Origin: Streptomyces aurantiacus
GTDB taxonomy: Bacteria; Actinomycetota; Actinomycetes; Streptomycetales; Streptomycetaceae
Direction of reading: 5' to 3'
NCBI RefSeq assembly: GCF_027107535.1
Contig: NZ_CP114283.1
Coordinates: 3,286,001 to 3,350,000 of the forward strand
DNA: 64,000 nucleotides
Shown here in pieces: positions 37,115-45,492 of this stretch. The notes beneath the pieces were generated by a model that did no database searches, was not told where the DNA came from, and worked only from the letters and a program-made list of their open reading frames with translations. A program made the translations under genes and the position numbers. The stretch's first letter is position 1; each line of letters starts with the position of its first letter.

Positions 37115-38698
37115 ATGAGGGCCCGATCGATACGAGGCATGGGCGCCCTGGCGACGGCGACCGCTCTGACAGCCGTCGCCTCCGCCTGTTCGGCGCCCGG
37201 CGAGGGCGACAGCGCAGCCACGGCCACCTCGGCCGTCGTCGGCATCGCGTACGAACCGGAGACCCTGAGCCCGCTCCTCGGCTTCGGCAAGGACGGCAAC
37301 TCCAAGATCTTCGACGGGCTGCTCACACACGACGCCGACCTGGAGCTGAAGCCGGCGCTCGCGGTCGCCCTGCCGAAGGTGACCGACGGCGGACGCACGT
37401 ACACCTACGAGCTGCGCCGGGGCGTGAAGTTCAGCGACGGCCACCCGTTCACAGCCGAGGACGTCGTCTTCACGTACGAGACGATCCTCGACGAGAAGAC
37501 CAACAACGCCTCCAAGGGTGAACTCGACGCGGTCAGGAGCGTCGAGGCCAAGGGCGACGACACCGTCGTCTTCCGGCTCAAGTACCCCTACGCGCCCTTC
37601 GCGGAGCGCACGGTGCTGCCCATCGCGCCCGAGCACATAGCCGGCGGCCAGGACGCCAACACGGGCTCCTTCGGGACGAAGCCGGTCGGCACCGGGCCCT
37701 ACAAGCTCGCCCAGTGGTCCAAGGGCGAGCAGCTCGTCCTGGAGGCCAACTCCGGCTACTGGGGCGGCGCTCCGAAGATCAAACGTTTCACCATGGCGAT
37801 CATCAGGGACGACGACGTCCGCGCCACCCGGCTGCGCTCCGGCGACCTCGACGGCGCGATCCTGCCGCCGAACCTCGCCAAGGCCTTCAAGGGCTCGGGG
37901 CAGAAGACGTACGCGGCCGAGAGCTTCGACCACCGCACCGTCACCCTGCCGACGGGCAACAGGGTCACCGGGAACACCGCCGTGCGCCGGGCCCTCGACA
38001 TCGCCGTCGACCGCAAGGCCATGGTCGACGGCATCCTGGAAGGCGCCGGCAAGAAGGCCTACGGACCTGTCCCGACGGACAGCGAATGGTTCACCGAGGG
38101 CACCGAGCGGGCGTACGACCCGAAGAAGGCGCGGAAGATCCTCGACGCGGCCGGGTGGAAGCCCGGCAAGGACGGGATCCGCGTGAAGGACGGCGTCCGC
38201 GCGAGCTTCCCGCTCTGGTACGTCTCCGGCGACAAGCTCCGCCAGGACCATGCCCTCGCCTACGCCTCGGACGCCAAGAAGATCGGCGTCGAGGCCAAGG
38301 TGCAGGCGGGCACCTGGGAGGTCATCGAGCCGCGCATGCCCAAGGACGCCGTCCTCGCGGGCGGCGGCTCACCGGCCGACCCGGACTTCGACCAGTACCC
38401 GCTCCTGAGGTCGGACCTCGCGGGCGACGGCTTCAACAACATGGGCTGGTACGACAACGCCACCGTCGACCGCGCCCTGGAAGCAGGCCGCGAGAGCGGC
38501 GACCCGGCCGAGCGCAAGGCCGCCTACGACACCGTGCAGCGGGAGCTGGTGAAGAACCCCGGCTACACCTTCCTGACCCACATCGACCACCTGTACGTCG
38601 TCGACGACCGCTTCGGCGAACTGTCCACGCAGGTCGAGCCGCACGACCACGGTCTCGCGGCGGGCCCGTGGTGGAACGTAGAGGACTGGCGTCCGTGA
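37115..38698 (+). CDS. nikA: Nickel/peptide-type ABC importer, substrate-binding lipoprotein
   Basis: A 527-residue family 5 binding protein. Signal peptide to a lipobox ending VASAC (residue 25), then EPETLSPLLGFGKDGNSKIF, YELRRGVKFSDGHPFTAEDV, GTKPVGTGPYKLAQW and NTAVRRALDIAVDRKAMVDG. Family 5 proteins bind peptides, nickel chelates or others. Nickel is favoured here by the five-gene nikABCDE order with single ATPases and by the Nur-like operator. GGGGTGGGGCGGC lies before the ATG. Confidence 0.85.
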   Translation: MRARSIRGMGALATATALTAVASACSAPGEGDSAATATSAVVGIAYEPETLSPLLGFGKDGNSKIFDGLLTHDADLELKPALAVALPKVTDGGRTYTYELRRGVKFSDGHPFTAEDVVFTYETILDEKTNNASKGELDAVRSVEAKGDDTVVFRLKYPYAPFAERTVLPIAPEHIAGGQDANTGSFGTKPVGTGPYKLAQWSKGEQLVLEANSGYWGGAPKIKRFTMAIIRDDDVRATRLRSGDLDGAILPPNLAKAFKGSGQKTYAAESFDHRTVTLPTGNRVTGNTAVRRALDIAVDRKAMVDGILEGAGKKAYGPVPTDSEWFTEGTERAYDPKKARKILDAAGWKPGKDGIRVKDGVRASFPLWYVSGDKLRQDHALAYASDAKKIGVEAKVQAGTWEVIEPRMPKDAVLAGGGSPADPDFDQYPLLRSDLAGDGFNNMGWYDNATVDRALEAGRESGDPAERKAAYDTVQRELVKNPGYTFLTHIDHLYVVDDRFGELSTQVEPHDHGLAAGPWWNVEDWRP

Positions 38699-39684
38699 GC
38701 CGTCCGCCCTGGGGGCCCATGGCGCGGCTCGCGGGACGGCGGGCCCTGTTCGCCGTCCCCGTCCTCGGCATCGTCACGTTCGGGGTCTTCGCGATCGCCG
38801 CGGCCTCCCCGTTCGACCCCGTCAAGGCGTACGCGGGCACCGCCGGCCTCAGCGCCTCGCAGGAGACCCTCGACCAGCTGCGTGCCAACCTCGGCGCGGA
38901 CGAGCCGCTCGTCACCCGGTGGTGGAACTGGCTGGCGGCCGCCGTGCGGGGCGACCTCGGTGACTCCAGCGCCCTGCGGCAGCCGGTCGCCGACGTGATC
39001 GGCGAACGCGTCGGCTGGTCCGTGCTGCTGGCCGCCACCGCCTTCCTGGTGGCCGTGCTGCTGGGCGGCCTGCTCGGTGTCCTCGCCGCGCGCCGGCCGG
39101 GCGGCTGGACGGACAGGGCCGTCTCCTCGCTCGCGTACACCCTGGAGGCCGCGCCCCCGTTCTGGCTCGGGCTGCTCGTCATATGGCTGTTCGCGCTGAA
39201 ACTGGGGCTGCTGCCCGCGGGCGGCCTGACCGACACGGGCAGCACGGTGGTCACCGTCGGACAGGTCGCACGCCATCTCGTGCTGCCCGCGGCGGTCCTG
39301 GCGCTCTCCCAGCTGCCGTGGTTCGTCCTGTACGTCCGTCAGGGCGTCGGCGACGCGCTCCAGGAGGACCCCGTCCGCGGGGCACGCGCGCGTGGACTCG
39401 CCGAGCGGACGGTCCTGCTGGGGCACGCCCTGCGCTCCGGGATGCTGCCGGTACTCACCCTCATCGGCTCACGCGTGCCCGAACTCATCACCGGCGCGCT
39501 GCTCGTGGAGACCGTCTTCAGCTGGCCCGGCATCGCGGCGGCGACGGTCGAGGCCGCCACCGCCGTCGACTTCCCCCTGCTGGCCGCGCTCACCGTGCTC
39601 GCCACGATCGCCGTACTGGTGGGCAACCTGCTCGCGGACCTCCTGTACGGGCTCGCCGACCCGAGGGTGGGCTTCGATGGCTGA
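38695..39684 (+). CDS. nikB: Nickel-type ABC importer, permease 1
   Basis: A 329-residue membrane protein with the usual six helices and the permease loop QEDPVRGARARGLAERTVLL (EAA region) before LVETVFSWPGI. Family DppB/NikB. The GTG at 38695 overlaps the nikA stop by 4 nt. Confidence 0.88.
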   Translation: MSRPPWGPMARLAGRRALFAVPVLGIVTFGVFAIAAASPFDPVKAYAGTAGLSASQETLDQLRANLGADEPLVTRWWNWLAAAVRGDLGDSSALRQPVADVIGERVGWSVLLAATAFLVAVLLGGLLGVLAARRPGGWTDRAVSSLAYTLEAAPPFWLGLLVIWLFALKLGLLPAGGLTDTGSTVVTVGQVARHLVLPAAVLALSQLPWFVLYVRQGVGDALQEDPVRGARARGLAERTVLLGHALRSGMLPVLTLIGSRVPELITGALLVETVFSWPGIAAATVEAATAVDFPLLAALTVLATIAVLVGNLLADLLYGLADPRVGFDG

Positions 39685-40594
39685 CACGACCGAAACGACC
39701 GACGTCACCGGACCTGCCGAGGACGCCGAGCCGGGCGGGGCATGGCGCACGCGCGCGGTCGTGCGGCGCTCGGCGCGCGCCTGGCGGGTGCGCGGCTCCG
39801 CGGCCGTCGTGGCCGTGCTGGTCCTGGCCGTCCTCCTCGTACCGCCCGTCGTCCAGCTCGACCAGCAGGCCGTGGACCTGGCGGCCAAGCTTCAACCACC
39901 CTCCTGGGACCACCCGTTCGGGACCGACGACGTGGGTCGGGACCTGCTGCTGCGCTGCGTCTACGGGCTGCGGGTCTCACTGCTCGTCGGCGTGGTGGCC
40001 GCTGTCGTCGCCACCGTCGTCGGCACGGCCGTCGGCGCCGTCGCGGGAGCGCTCGGCGGGTGGACCGACCGGCTGCTGATGCGCCTGGTGGACGCGTTCG
40101 CGTCCGTGCCGCACCTGCTCCTCGGCATCTTCATCGTCGCCATGTTCCGGCCCGGAGTGTGGCCGGTCGTCGTGTCGGTGGCCCTCACCCACTGGCTGTC
40201 GACGGCCCGGATCGTCCGCGCGGAGGTCCTCTCCCTGCGGTCCCGCCCGTACGTCGACGCCGCGATCTCGGGCGGCGCCTCCCGCTACCGGGTCGCCGTA
40301 CGGCACCTGCTGCCCGGAGTGCTGCCCCAGGCCGGGCTCGCCGCCGTGCTGATGGTGCCGCACGCCGTCTGGCACGAATCCGCCCTCTCCTTCCTCGGGC
40401 TCGGCCTGCCCACGCACCAGGCCAGCCTCGGCACGCTGGTGCAGAGCGCGCGCGGATCGCTGCTCGCGGGCGACTGGTGGCCCACCCTCTTCCCCGGACT
40501 GTGCGCCGTGACCGCCACCCTGGCGATCGCGGGACTCGCGGGCGCCTGGCGCGAACGGCTCAACCCGCGCCGCCGATCGGAGCTGATGCTGTGA
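39677..40594 (+). CDS. nikC: Nickel-type ABC importer, permease 2
   Basis: A 305-residue DppC/NikC-type permease. An acidic cytoplasmic start (MADTTETTDVTGPAEDAEPG), then helices, the HPFGTDDVGRDLLLRCVYGL block typical of this subunit, and the coupling loop YVDAAISGGASRYRVAVRHL. Starts inside the end of nikB (8-nt overlap). Confidence 0.88.
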   Translation: MADTTETTDVTGPAEDAEPGGAWRTRAVVRRSARAWRVRGSAAVVAVLVLAVLLVPPVVQLDQQAVDLAAKLQPPSWDHPFGTDDVGRDLLLRCVYGLRVSLLVGVVAAVVATVVGTAVGAVAGALGGWTDRLLMRLVDAFASVPHLLLGIFIVAMFRPGVWPVVVSVALTHWLSTARIVRAEVLSLRSRPYVDAAISGGASRYRVAVRHLLPGVLPQAGLAAVLMVPHAVWHESALSFLGLGLPTHQASLGTLVQSARGSLLAGDWWPTLFPGLCAVTATLAIAGLAGAWRERLNPRRRSELML

Positions 40595-41547
40595 CACCGC
40601 CGACCGATGGCGTGAACGTCCTGTCGGTGCGGGGACTCTCCGTACGCTTCCGGATGCGCGACGGAACCCACGTACGGGCCGTCACGGACGTCTCCTTCGA
40701 CCTCGCGGCGGGGGAGTGCCTGGCCCTCGTGGGCGAGAGCGGCTGCGGCAAGTCGGTGCTCGCCTCGGCGCTGCTCGGCCTGCTGCCGGGCAACGCCTCG
40801 GTGGCGGGATCGGCCGTGCTCGGCGACGACGGACTCGATGTCCTGGCCGCGGACGAACGGGTGCTGGCCCGCGAGATACGGGGCCGGCGCGCGGGACTCG
40901 TACCGCAGAGCCCCGCCGCCCACCTCACCCCGGTACGCACCGTCCGGTCCCAACTCCGCGAAACGGTGCGGGAACTGACAGGGATCGCCACACCGGAGAG
41001 CGTGGCGGCCGCCGCAGGGCGCGCCGCGTTCCCCGAGGACCATCTCGACCGCTACCCGCACGAACTGTCCGGCGGGCTCGCCCAACGGGCCGCCACCGCC
41101 CTCGCCCTCGTCGGAGGCGCGCCCCTGCTGCTCGCCGACGAACCGACGACCGGTCTCGACCGTGACCTCGTCGAGCGGACCGTCGACGAACTGCGCCGCC
41201 ACACCGGGGACCACCGGGCCCTGCTGCTGATCACCCACGACCTGGCGGCGGCCGGGCGCATCGCCGACCGCGTCGCCGTGATGTACGCCGGACGCCTGGT
41301 GGAGATCACCGACGCGTCAGCCTTCTTCGGTTCGCCGGGCCCACGGCATCCCTACGCGCGCGGGCTGCTGAACGCCCTGCCCGAGCGGGACTTCACACCG
41401 ATCCCGGGCATGCCGCCGGAACTCGGCGCGCTGCCGCAGGGCTGCGCCTTCGCCGCCCGCTGCGAACGGGCCGGCGACGCCTGCCGGGTCGTCCCGGCCC
41501 TGGAGTCGGGCGTGGCCTGCCATCACGTGGAGGTGGCGCGTGCTTGA
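40591..41547 (+). CDS. nikD: Nickel-type ABC importer, ATPase 1
   Basis: A 318-residue ABC ATPase. Walker [16 protein letters not shown], signature ELSGGLAQRAATALAL, Walker [14 protein letters not shown], and a C-terminal oligopeptide-type Cys-rich end (GCAFAARCERAGDACRVVPA). The GTG at 40591 overlaps nikC by 4 nt. Confidence 0.88.
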   Translation: MTPPTDGVNVLSVRGLSVRFRMRDGTHVRAVTDVSFDLAAGECLALVGESGCGKSVLASALLGLLPGNASVAGSAVLGDDGLDVLAADERVLAREIRGRRAGLVPQSPAAHLTPVRTVRSQLRETVRELTGIATPESVAAAAGRAAFPEDHLDRYPHELSGGLAQRAATALALVGGAPLLLADEPTTGLDRDLVERTVDELRRHTGDHRALLLITHDLAAAGRIADRVAVMYAGRLVEITDASAFFGSPGPRHPYARGLLNALPERDFTPIPGMPPELGALPQGCAFAARCERAGDACRVVPALESGVACHHVEVARA

Positions 41548-42190
41548 ACTGCGGTCCGTCACGGCCGGATACGACCGGCGCGCCCCTGTCGTCCGTGACG
41601 TCACCCTGACCGTGGGCGCGGGAGAGGCCGTGGGACTCCAGGGACCCAGCGGCTGCGGCAAGTCCACGCTGGCGCGGGTCGCCGCCCTGCTGCACCGGCC
41701 CGACACCGGCCAGGTCGTCCTGGACGGTGAGACGGCACGCGGCTGGCGCCATCGCGCGCCCCGGTCGCAGCGCACCGCCTTCGGAGTCGTCTTCCAGCAG
41801 CCGCGGCTGTCGGCCGACCCCCGGCTGCCCCTCGCGGACCTCATCGCCGAACCGCTGCGGTCCAACGGCCGACCGGTCGACGCCGTACCCGAACTGGCCG
41901 AAACCGTCGGGCTCGGAGCGGACCTGCTGGGCCGCCGGCCGCACGAGGTGAGCGACGGCCAGCTGCAGCGGGCCTGCCTCGCCCGGGCGCTCGCGCTGCG
42001 GCCGCGCTGGCTCGTCTGCGACGAGATGACCGCGATGCTCGACGCCTCGACCACGGCCGCGCTGGTCGGCGTCGTGGAGGCCTACCGGCGGGAGAGCGGG
42101 GCGGGGCTGCTGGCCGTCGGGCACGACCGGGTGCTGCTGGAGCGGTGGTGCGACCGGACGGTGGGCTGGGCCGAGCTGACCGCGGGGTGA
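41540..42190 (+). CDS. nikE: Nickel-type ABC importer, ATPase 2 (short)
   Basis: A 216-residue ABC ATPase, short and without the Cys-rich tail, as in NikE. Walker A GPSGCGKSTLARVAAL, Walker B RWLVCDEMTAMLD. The signature reads EVSDGQLQRACLARAL, with Ser-Asp-Gly in place of Ser-Gly-Gly. The GTG at 41540 overlaps nikD by 8 nt. It closes the operon. Confidence 0.87.
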   Translation: MLELRSVTAGYDRRAPVVRDVTLTVGAGEAVGLQGPSGCGKSTLARVAALLHRPDTGQVVLDGETARGWRHRAPRSQRTAFGVVFQQPRLSADPRLPLADLIAEPLRSNGRPVDAVPELAETVGLGADLLGRRPHEVSDGQLQRACLARALALRPRWLVCDEMTAMLDASTTAALVGVVEAYRRESGAGLLAVGHDRVLLERWCDRTVGWAELTAG

Positions 42191-42358
42191 ACCCCCGCCG
42201 GAAGTGGTCCGGCGAAGTGAACACGCAGCGGCGGTCCGGCCAACTCCCCGCACGGCCCTGCTCCTTGGGCACGTCGGCGCCCCATACTCTCCCCAGTCCC
42301 GTCTTCGCCCGGCCGGGGCGCGTCCGTGGCCCCGTACGGCACTCCCAGGGAGGCAGAC

Positions 42359-43225
42359 ATGGTTTTCACCACCCGACGCAGAGCCCTCACCACCCTCGCC
42401 GCCGGTCTGGCGGGCGGCATCGCTGTGCCCGCCCACGCGCAGGCGACGGAGAGCAGGCACCGCCCGCGCCCGCTGTGGCGTGCCCACGCGCACAACGACT
42501 ACCTCCACCCCCGGCCCCTCCTCGACGCGCTCGGCCACCGCTTCGGCAGCGTCGAGGCCGACATCTTCCTCGTCGACGGCCAACTCCTCGTCGCCCACGA
42601 CCCGGTGGAGCTCGACCCGGCCCGCACCCTGGAGTCCCTCTACCTGAACCCCCTCGCCGCCCGGGTGAAGGCGAACCGCGGCTCGGTGTACCGGGGCCAC
42701 CGCAGGCCGCTCCAACTGCTCATCGACATCAAGACCGAGGGCTCGTCCACCTACCTCGAACTCGACCGCCGACTGCGCCGCTACCGGCACCTGTTCACCA
42801 CGTACGCCCACGGCCGGGTCCTGCCCGGCCCGGTGACGGCCGTGATCTCCGGGGACCGCGCCGCCCGGGCGCCCATGGAGGCCCAGACCGTGCGGCGCGC
42901 CTTCTACGACGGCCGGCTCCTCGACCTGCTGGCTCCCGTGCCGGCCCCGGCCTCCTTCATCCCGCTGATCAGCGACAACTGGACGCTCAACTTCACCTGG
43001 CGGGGCGTCGGCGCCTTCCCCGAGGCCGAACGGCAGAAGCTGCGCGCGATCGTCTCGACGGCGCACTCCCGTGGCCAGAAGGTCCGCTTCTGGGCCACAC
43101 CGGACCTGGCGGGTCCCGCCCGAGACGCGCTGTGGGGTGAACTCCTGGCCGCGGACGTCGACCACCTCAACACCGATGACCTCGCGGGCCTCCAGGCCTT
43201 CCTGGACGCCCGCCCGCGGGCGTAG
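42359..43225 (+). CDS. Tat-exported PI-PLC/glycerophosphodiesterase-like protein
   Basis: A 288-residue secreted protein. Twin-arginine signal TTRRRALTTLAAGLAGGIAV with a likely cut after AHA. The mature part has RAHAHNDYLHPRPLLDAL, GSVEADIFLVDGQLLVAHDP and LIDIKTEG, the metal and catalytic pattern of the phosphatidylinositol phospholipase C/GDPD superfamily. It probably cleaves phosphodiesters outside the cell. GGAGG lies 6 nt before the ATG. Confidence 0.85.
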   Translation: MVFTTRRRALTTLAAGLAGGIAVPAHAQATESRHRPRPLWRAHAHNDYLHPRPLLDALGHRFGSVEADIFLVDGQLLVAHDPVELDPARTLESLYLNPLAARVKANRGSVYRGHRRPLQLLIDIKTEGSSTYLELDRRLRRYRHLFTTYAHGRVLPGPVTAVISGDRAARAPMEAQTVRRAFYDGRLLDLLAPVPAPASFIPLISDNWTLNFTWRGVGAFPEAERQKLRAIVSTAHSRGQKVRFWATPDLAGPARDALWGELLAADVDHLNTDDLAGLQAFLDARPRA

Positions 43226-43348
43226 CCCAGCGCTTCCACACGCAGTCAACACACGTTCGGCGGACACGTCAGCCGCCCGGACGAACCTCCCGCTACGCCA
43301 CACTTGCGGCCGAAAGCCGCGGTGTGGACGTGGCGGAGGAGGTTGACG

Positions 43349-43543
43349 GTGGCCATTTCCATCTCAGTGGTACTGCTGCTCGTGATCCTGGCGGTGGTCT
43401 TCCTGCGCAACGGCGCGCTGAAGCTCTCGCACGCCGTGGTCTGCGTCCTGCTCGGCTTCTACCTTGCGAGCACCAGCATGGCGCCGACCATCCACAACGG
43501 GCTCACGGCGACCGCCGACATCGTCAGCAGCCTCAGGCCCTGA
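43349..43543 (+). CDS. Small membrane protein of unknown function
   Basis: A 64-residue protein starting AISISVVLLLVILAVVFLRN, with a second hydrophobic stretch HAVVCVLLGFYLASTSMAPT and ending TADIVSSLRP. Two membrane segments. The GTG at 43349 is 6 nt after GGAGGAGG, a strong site that sets the start; the longer frame to 43304 is not needed. I recall similar Streptomyces hypothetical proteins but no function. Confidence 0.75.
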   Translation: MAISISVVLLLVILAVVFLRNGALKLSHAVVCVLLGFYLASTSMAPTIHNGLTATADIVSSLRP

Positions 43544-43565
43544 GCCGCCGGTGAGCCGAGCGGCC

Positions 43566-43607
43566 GCCCCGTACGCCGGTGCGACGCACGGTTGTGGCAT
43601 ACGGGGC
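43566..43607. terminator. Terminator between convergent genes
   Basis: Twelve-base arms 43566-43577 and 43596-43607 with one G-U pair, with an inner GTGCG-A-CGCAC hairpin as an alternative fold. It lies between the small membrane protein gene and the convergent glycosidase gene. Confidence 0.6.
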
Positions 43608-43629
43608 CGCCGGGCGGCGCCGGGGTGTC

Positions 43630-44859
43630 TCAGGACCGCGAGAACACGCCGATCCCGTTCGGTACCGGGCGTTCGGCCCCGCCGCTGGGATGGTTCCGCA
43701 CGGTCGCGGCCGTCGACCCCGGCTCCCGGGCGGCCAGCGTGGTGGAGCCGCCCCCGTCCAGGCTGAACGCGTCCACGGAACCCAGCTGCCGCATGGTGTC
43801 GGCGACTTCAGCGATGGTCAGCCCGCTGCGGAACTCGGGTGCCCCGTCCAGCGCCAGGAGCAGCAGCCGGGTGCCGCCGTCCGAGACGCCCGCCGCGGTC
43901 CGGACCGCCGACGTGACGTCGTCGAGCCCCGCGAGCGGCCTGCCGCCCCGCAGGACCGGATAGCCGCCGACCGCGAAGTGGTACGGGATCTTCGACGCGG
44001 CGGCCACCAGCCGGTGCCGCACCACGACCCGCTCGCCCGCGGACAGCTTCCGCAGTTGTTGGGCGCCCGCCTCCCGGCCGACCAGGACCGTGGTGTCGGA
44101 CGCGATGGTTCCGCTGCCGGGGACCCCGGCCGACGACACGACCCGGCCGTCCCGGACCGTCACCTCGTGGGTGTCCGTGCTGCAGGGCGCGGCGCGATCG
44201 GTGTCCGTCCCGCAGGTGGCCCGCACGCGGGAGGCCCGGCCCCAGTCCGAGGTGAACGCGCCGACGGACCCGACGGGCAGGGCGTACTGGTTGAGGCCGC
44301 CGAGCGGCAGCCGTGTCCCGCCGGTCACGACCGAGCCGTCGAGGGCCAGAGCGTCGAGGCGGGCCCTGCGGTCCGTACCCACGCCGAGTACGTCCTCGGT
44401 GCTCGTGCCGGGCGGCAGGGCGGGGCCGAAGCGCTGCCCGTCCGGGACCGCCGCCTTGGTCGTGCGCCCGCTCGCGACGGCCGGGCCGACGGACGCCCCG
44501 GTCGCCTCGACGCCCGGGTGCTGGGTCTCGGTGATGTTGAAGAAGTCGCCGTTGACGCCCGCGACGGCGCCCTGCGCGTCGGCCAGCCGCGAGATCGGGG
44601 CGCGGGCCGCGACCGCGCCGGGGTGGAGCAGATCGACGCTCACCCGGGGGTTGCCGAGATCGATGCTGAGTACATGTGCGTGCGCCACACCCCTGGCGGC
44701 CGGGATGTCGAACTCCGCGTAGCGCACGCCCGGCGCGAGCCGGCCGAAGGCCGGTGCGCCGCTGGCCGGCGCCGCCCCGGCGAGAGTGGCACCGGCCAGC
44801 GCGCTCCATGCCGCGAAGACCGTCAGTGCGGTTCTGAGTCGTCCGGTGCGTCGTGTCAC
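43630..44859 (-). CDS. Secreted phosphodiester glycosidase (NAGPA/DUF2233-like)
   Basis: A 409-residue exported protein with a Sec signal peptide (residues 1-34, ending ASGA). The mature part has GVNGDFFNITETQHPGVEAT and, near the end, DAFSLDGGGSTTLAAREPGS, the pattern of phosphodiester alpha-GlcNAcase-like enzymes, which trim sugars from phosphodiester links, for example in wall polymers. The GTG at 44859 follows AGGGGC. Confidence 0.88.
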   Translation of the reverse strand: MTRRTGRLRTALTVFAAWSALAGATLAGAAPASGAPAFGRLAPGVRYAEFDIPAARGVAHAHVLSIDLGNPRVSVDLLHPGAVAARAPISRLADAQGAVAGVNGDFFNITETQHPGVEATGASVGPAVASGRTTKAAVPDGQRFGPALPPGTSTEDVLGVGTDRRARLDALALDGSVVTGGTRLPLGGLNQYALPVGSVGAFTSDWGRASRVRATCGTDTDRAAPCSTDTHEVTVRDGRVVSSAGVPGSGTIASDTTVLVGREAGAQQLRKLSAGERVVVRHRLVAAASKIPYHFAVGGYPVLRGGRPLAGLDDVTSAVRTAAGVSDGGTRLLLLALDGAPEFRSGLTIAEVADTMRQLGSVDAFSLDGGGSTTLAAREPGSTAATVRNHPSGGAERPVPNGIGVFSRS

Positions 44860-44941
44860 GCTGCCCCTGCTCTCTCCGCTGTCTCCTCAAATAGCCCAGG
44901 ACACAGGGGAGTTCACCACAGAGCGGGTGCCGTGACGACGG

Positions 44942-45301
44942 CTACGTGCCGACGAGACGCGAACGGGTCAGGAAACGTACCCCTTCGGGTGCCTCCAGCG
45001 AGAAGCCGCTGCCCCTGCCTTCGACCACGTCCACGATCAGCCGGGTGTGGCTCCACACCTCGTTCTGACTCCGCGACATCCAGAACGTGACCGGCTCCTC
45101 GACCCCCTCGACGGCCAGCGAGGCGAGCAGGACGTCGGAGTCGCCGGTCCTGAATTCGCCCTCCGGGTAGCACATGGGCGCGCTGCCGTCGCAGCAGCCT
45201 CCGGACTGATGGAACATCAGCGGACCGTGGACGGCTCGCAGTCGTCGCAGCAGCTCGGCCGCTGCGGGTGTCAGCTCCACGCGTGGGGCGGAAGAGGGCA
45301 C
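44942..45301 (-). CDS. DUF779 protein
   Basis: A 119-residue soluble protein with a cysteine cluster: GPLMFHQSGGCCDGSAPMCY, followed by EPVTFWMSRSQNEVWSHTRL. This is the DUF779 family, often placed next to acetaldehyde dehydrogenases, and possibly metal-binding; its function is unknown and no dehydrogenase is adjacent here. The GTG at 45301 has GAGGAG about 10 nt upstream. Confidence 0.87.
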   Translation of the reverse strand: MPSSAPRVELTPAAAELLRRLRAVHGPLMFHQSGGCCDGSAPMCYPEGEFRTGDSDVLLASLAVEGVEEPVTFWMSRSQNEVWSHTRLIVDVVEGRGSGFSLEAPEGVRFLTRSRLVGT

Positions 45302-45426
45302 TGTCCATCACTCCTCGTCGCTATGGGCGTACCGGATCAGGTCGTGACCGCTGCGGCGGACACTACCGAGTCGGCGCACACGCGTCAGCGCCCCGTCGGG
45401 AGATCGCTGCGTATGACACCGAGGCT

Positions 45427-45475
45427 GGTTGATTGATTCACCTTGGGGTTATGTTTTGGTGGCTTGCATCATCCG
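45427..45475. promoter_or_regulatory. Candidate RpiR operators upstream of the GH3 gene
   Basis: On the minus strand GAATCAATCAACC (45439-45427), 11 of 13 bases like GAATGTATCAACC at 48461. On the plus strand GGTGGCTTGCATCATCC (45459-45475) resembles the complement of the 51907 site. The stretch is A/T-richer than its surroundings and also carries TTGATT and TATGTT as possible promoter boxes. Confidence 0.4.
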
Positions 45476-45492
45476 ATCGGAGGACAGCCGCC

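Noticed and set aside
42191..42358. A small gene in the spacer after nikE
   Set aside because: Frames here have no ribosome site or conserved residues; the 168 nt most likely hold the promoter of the secreted phosphodiesterase gene.
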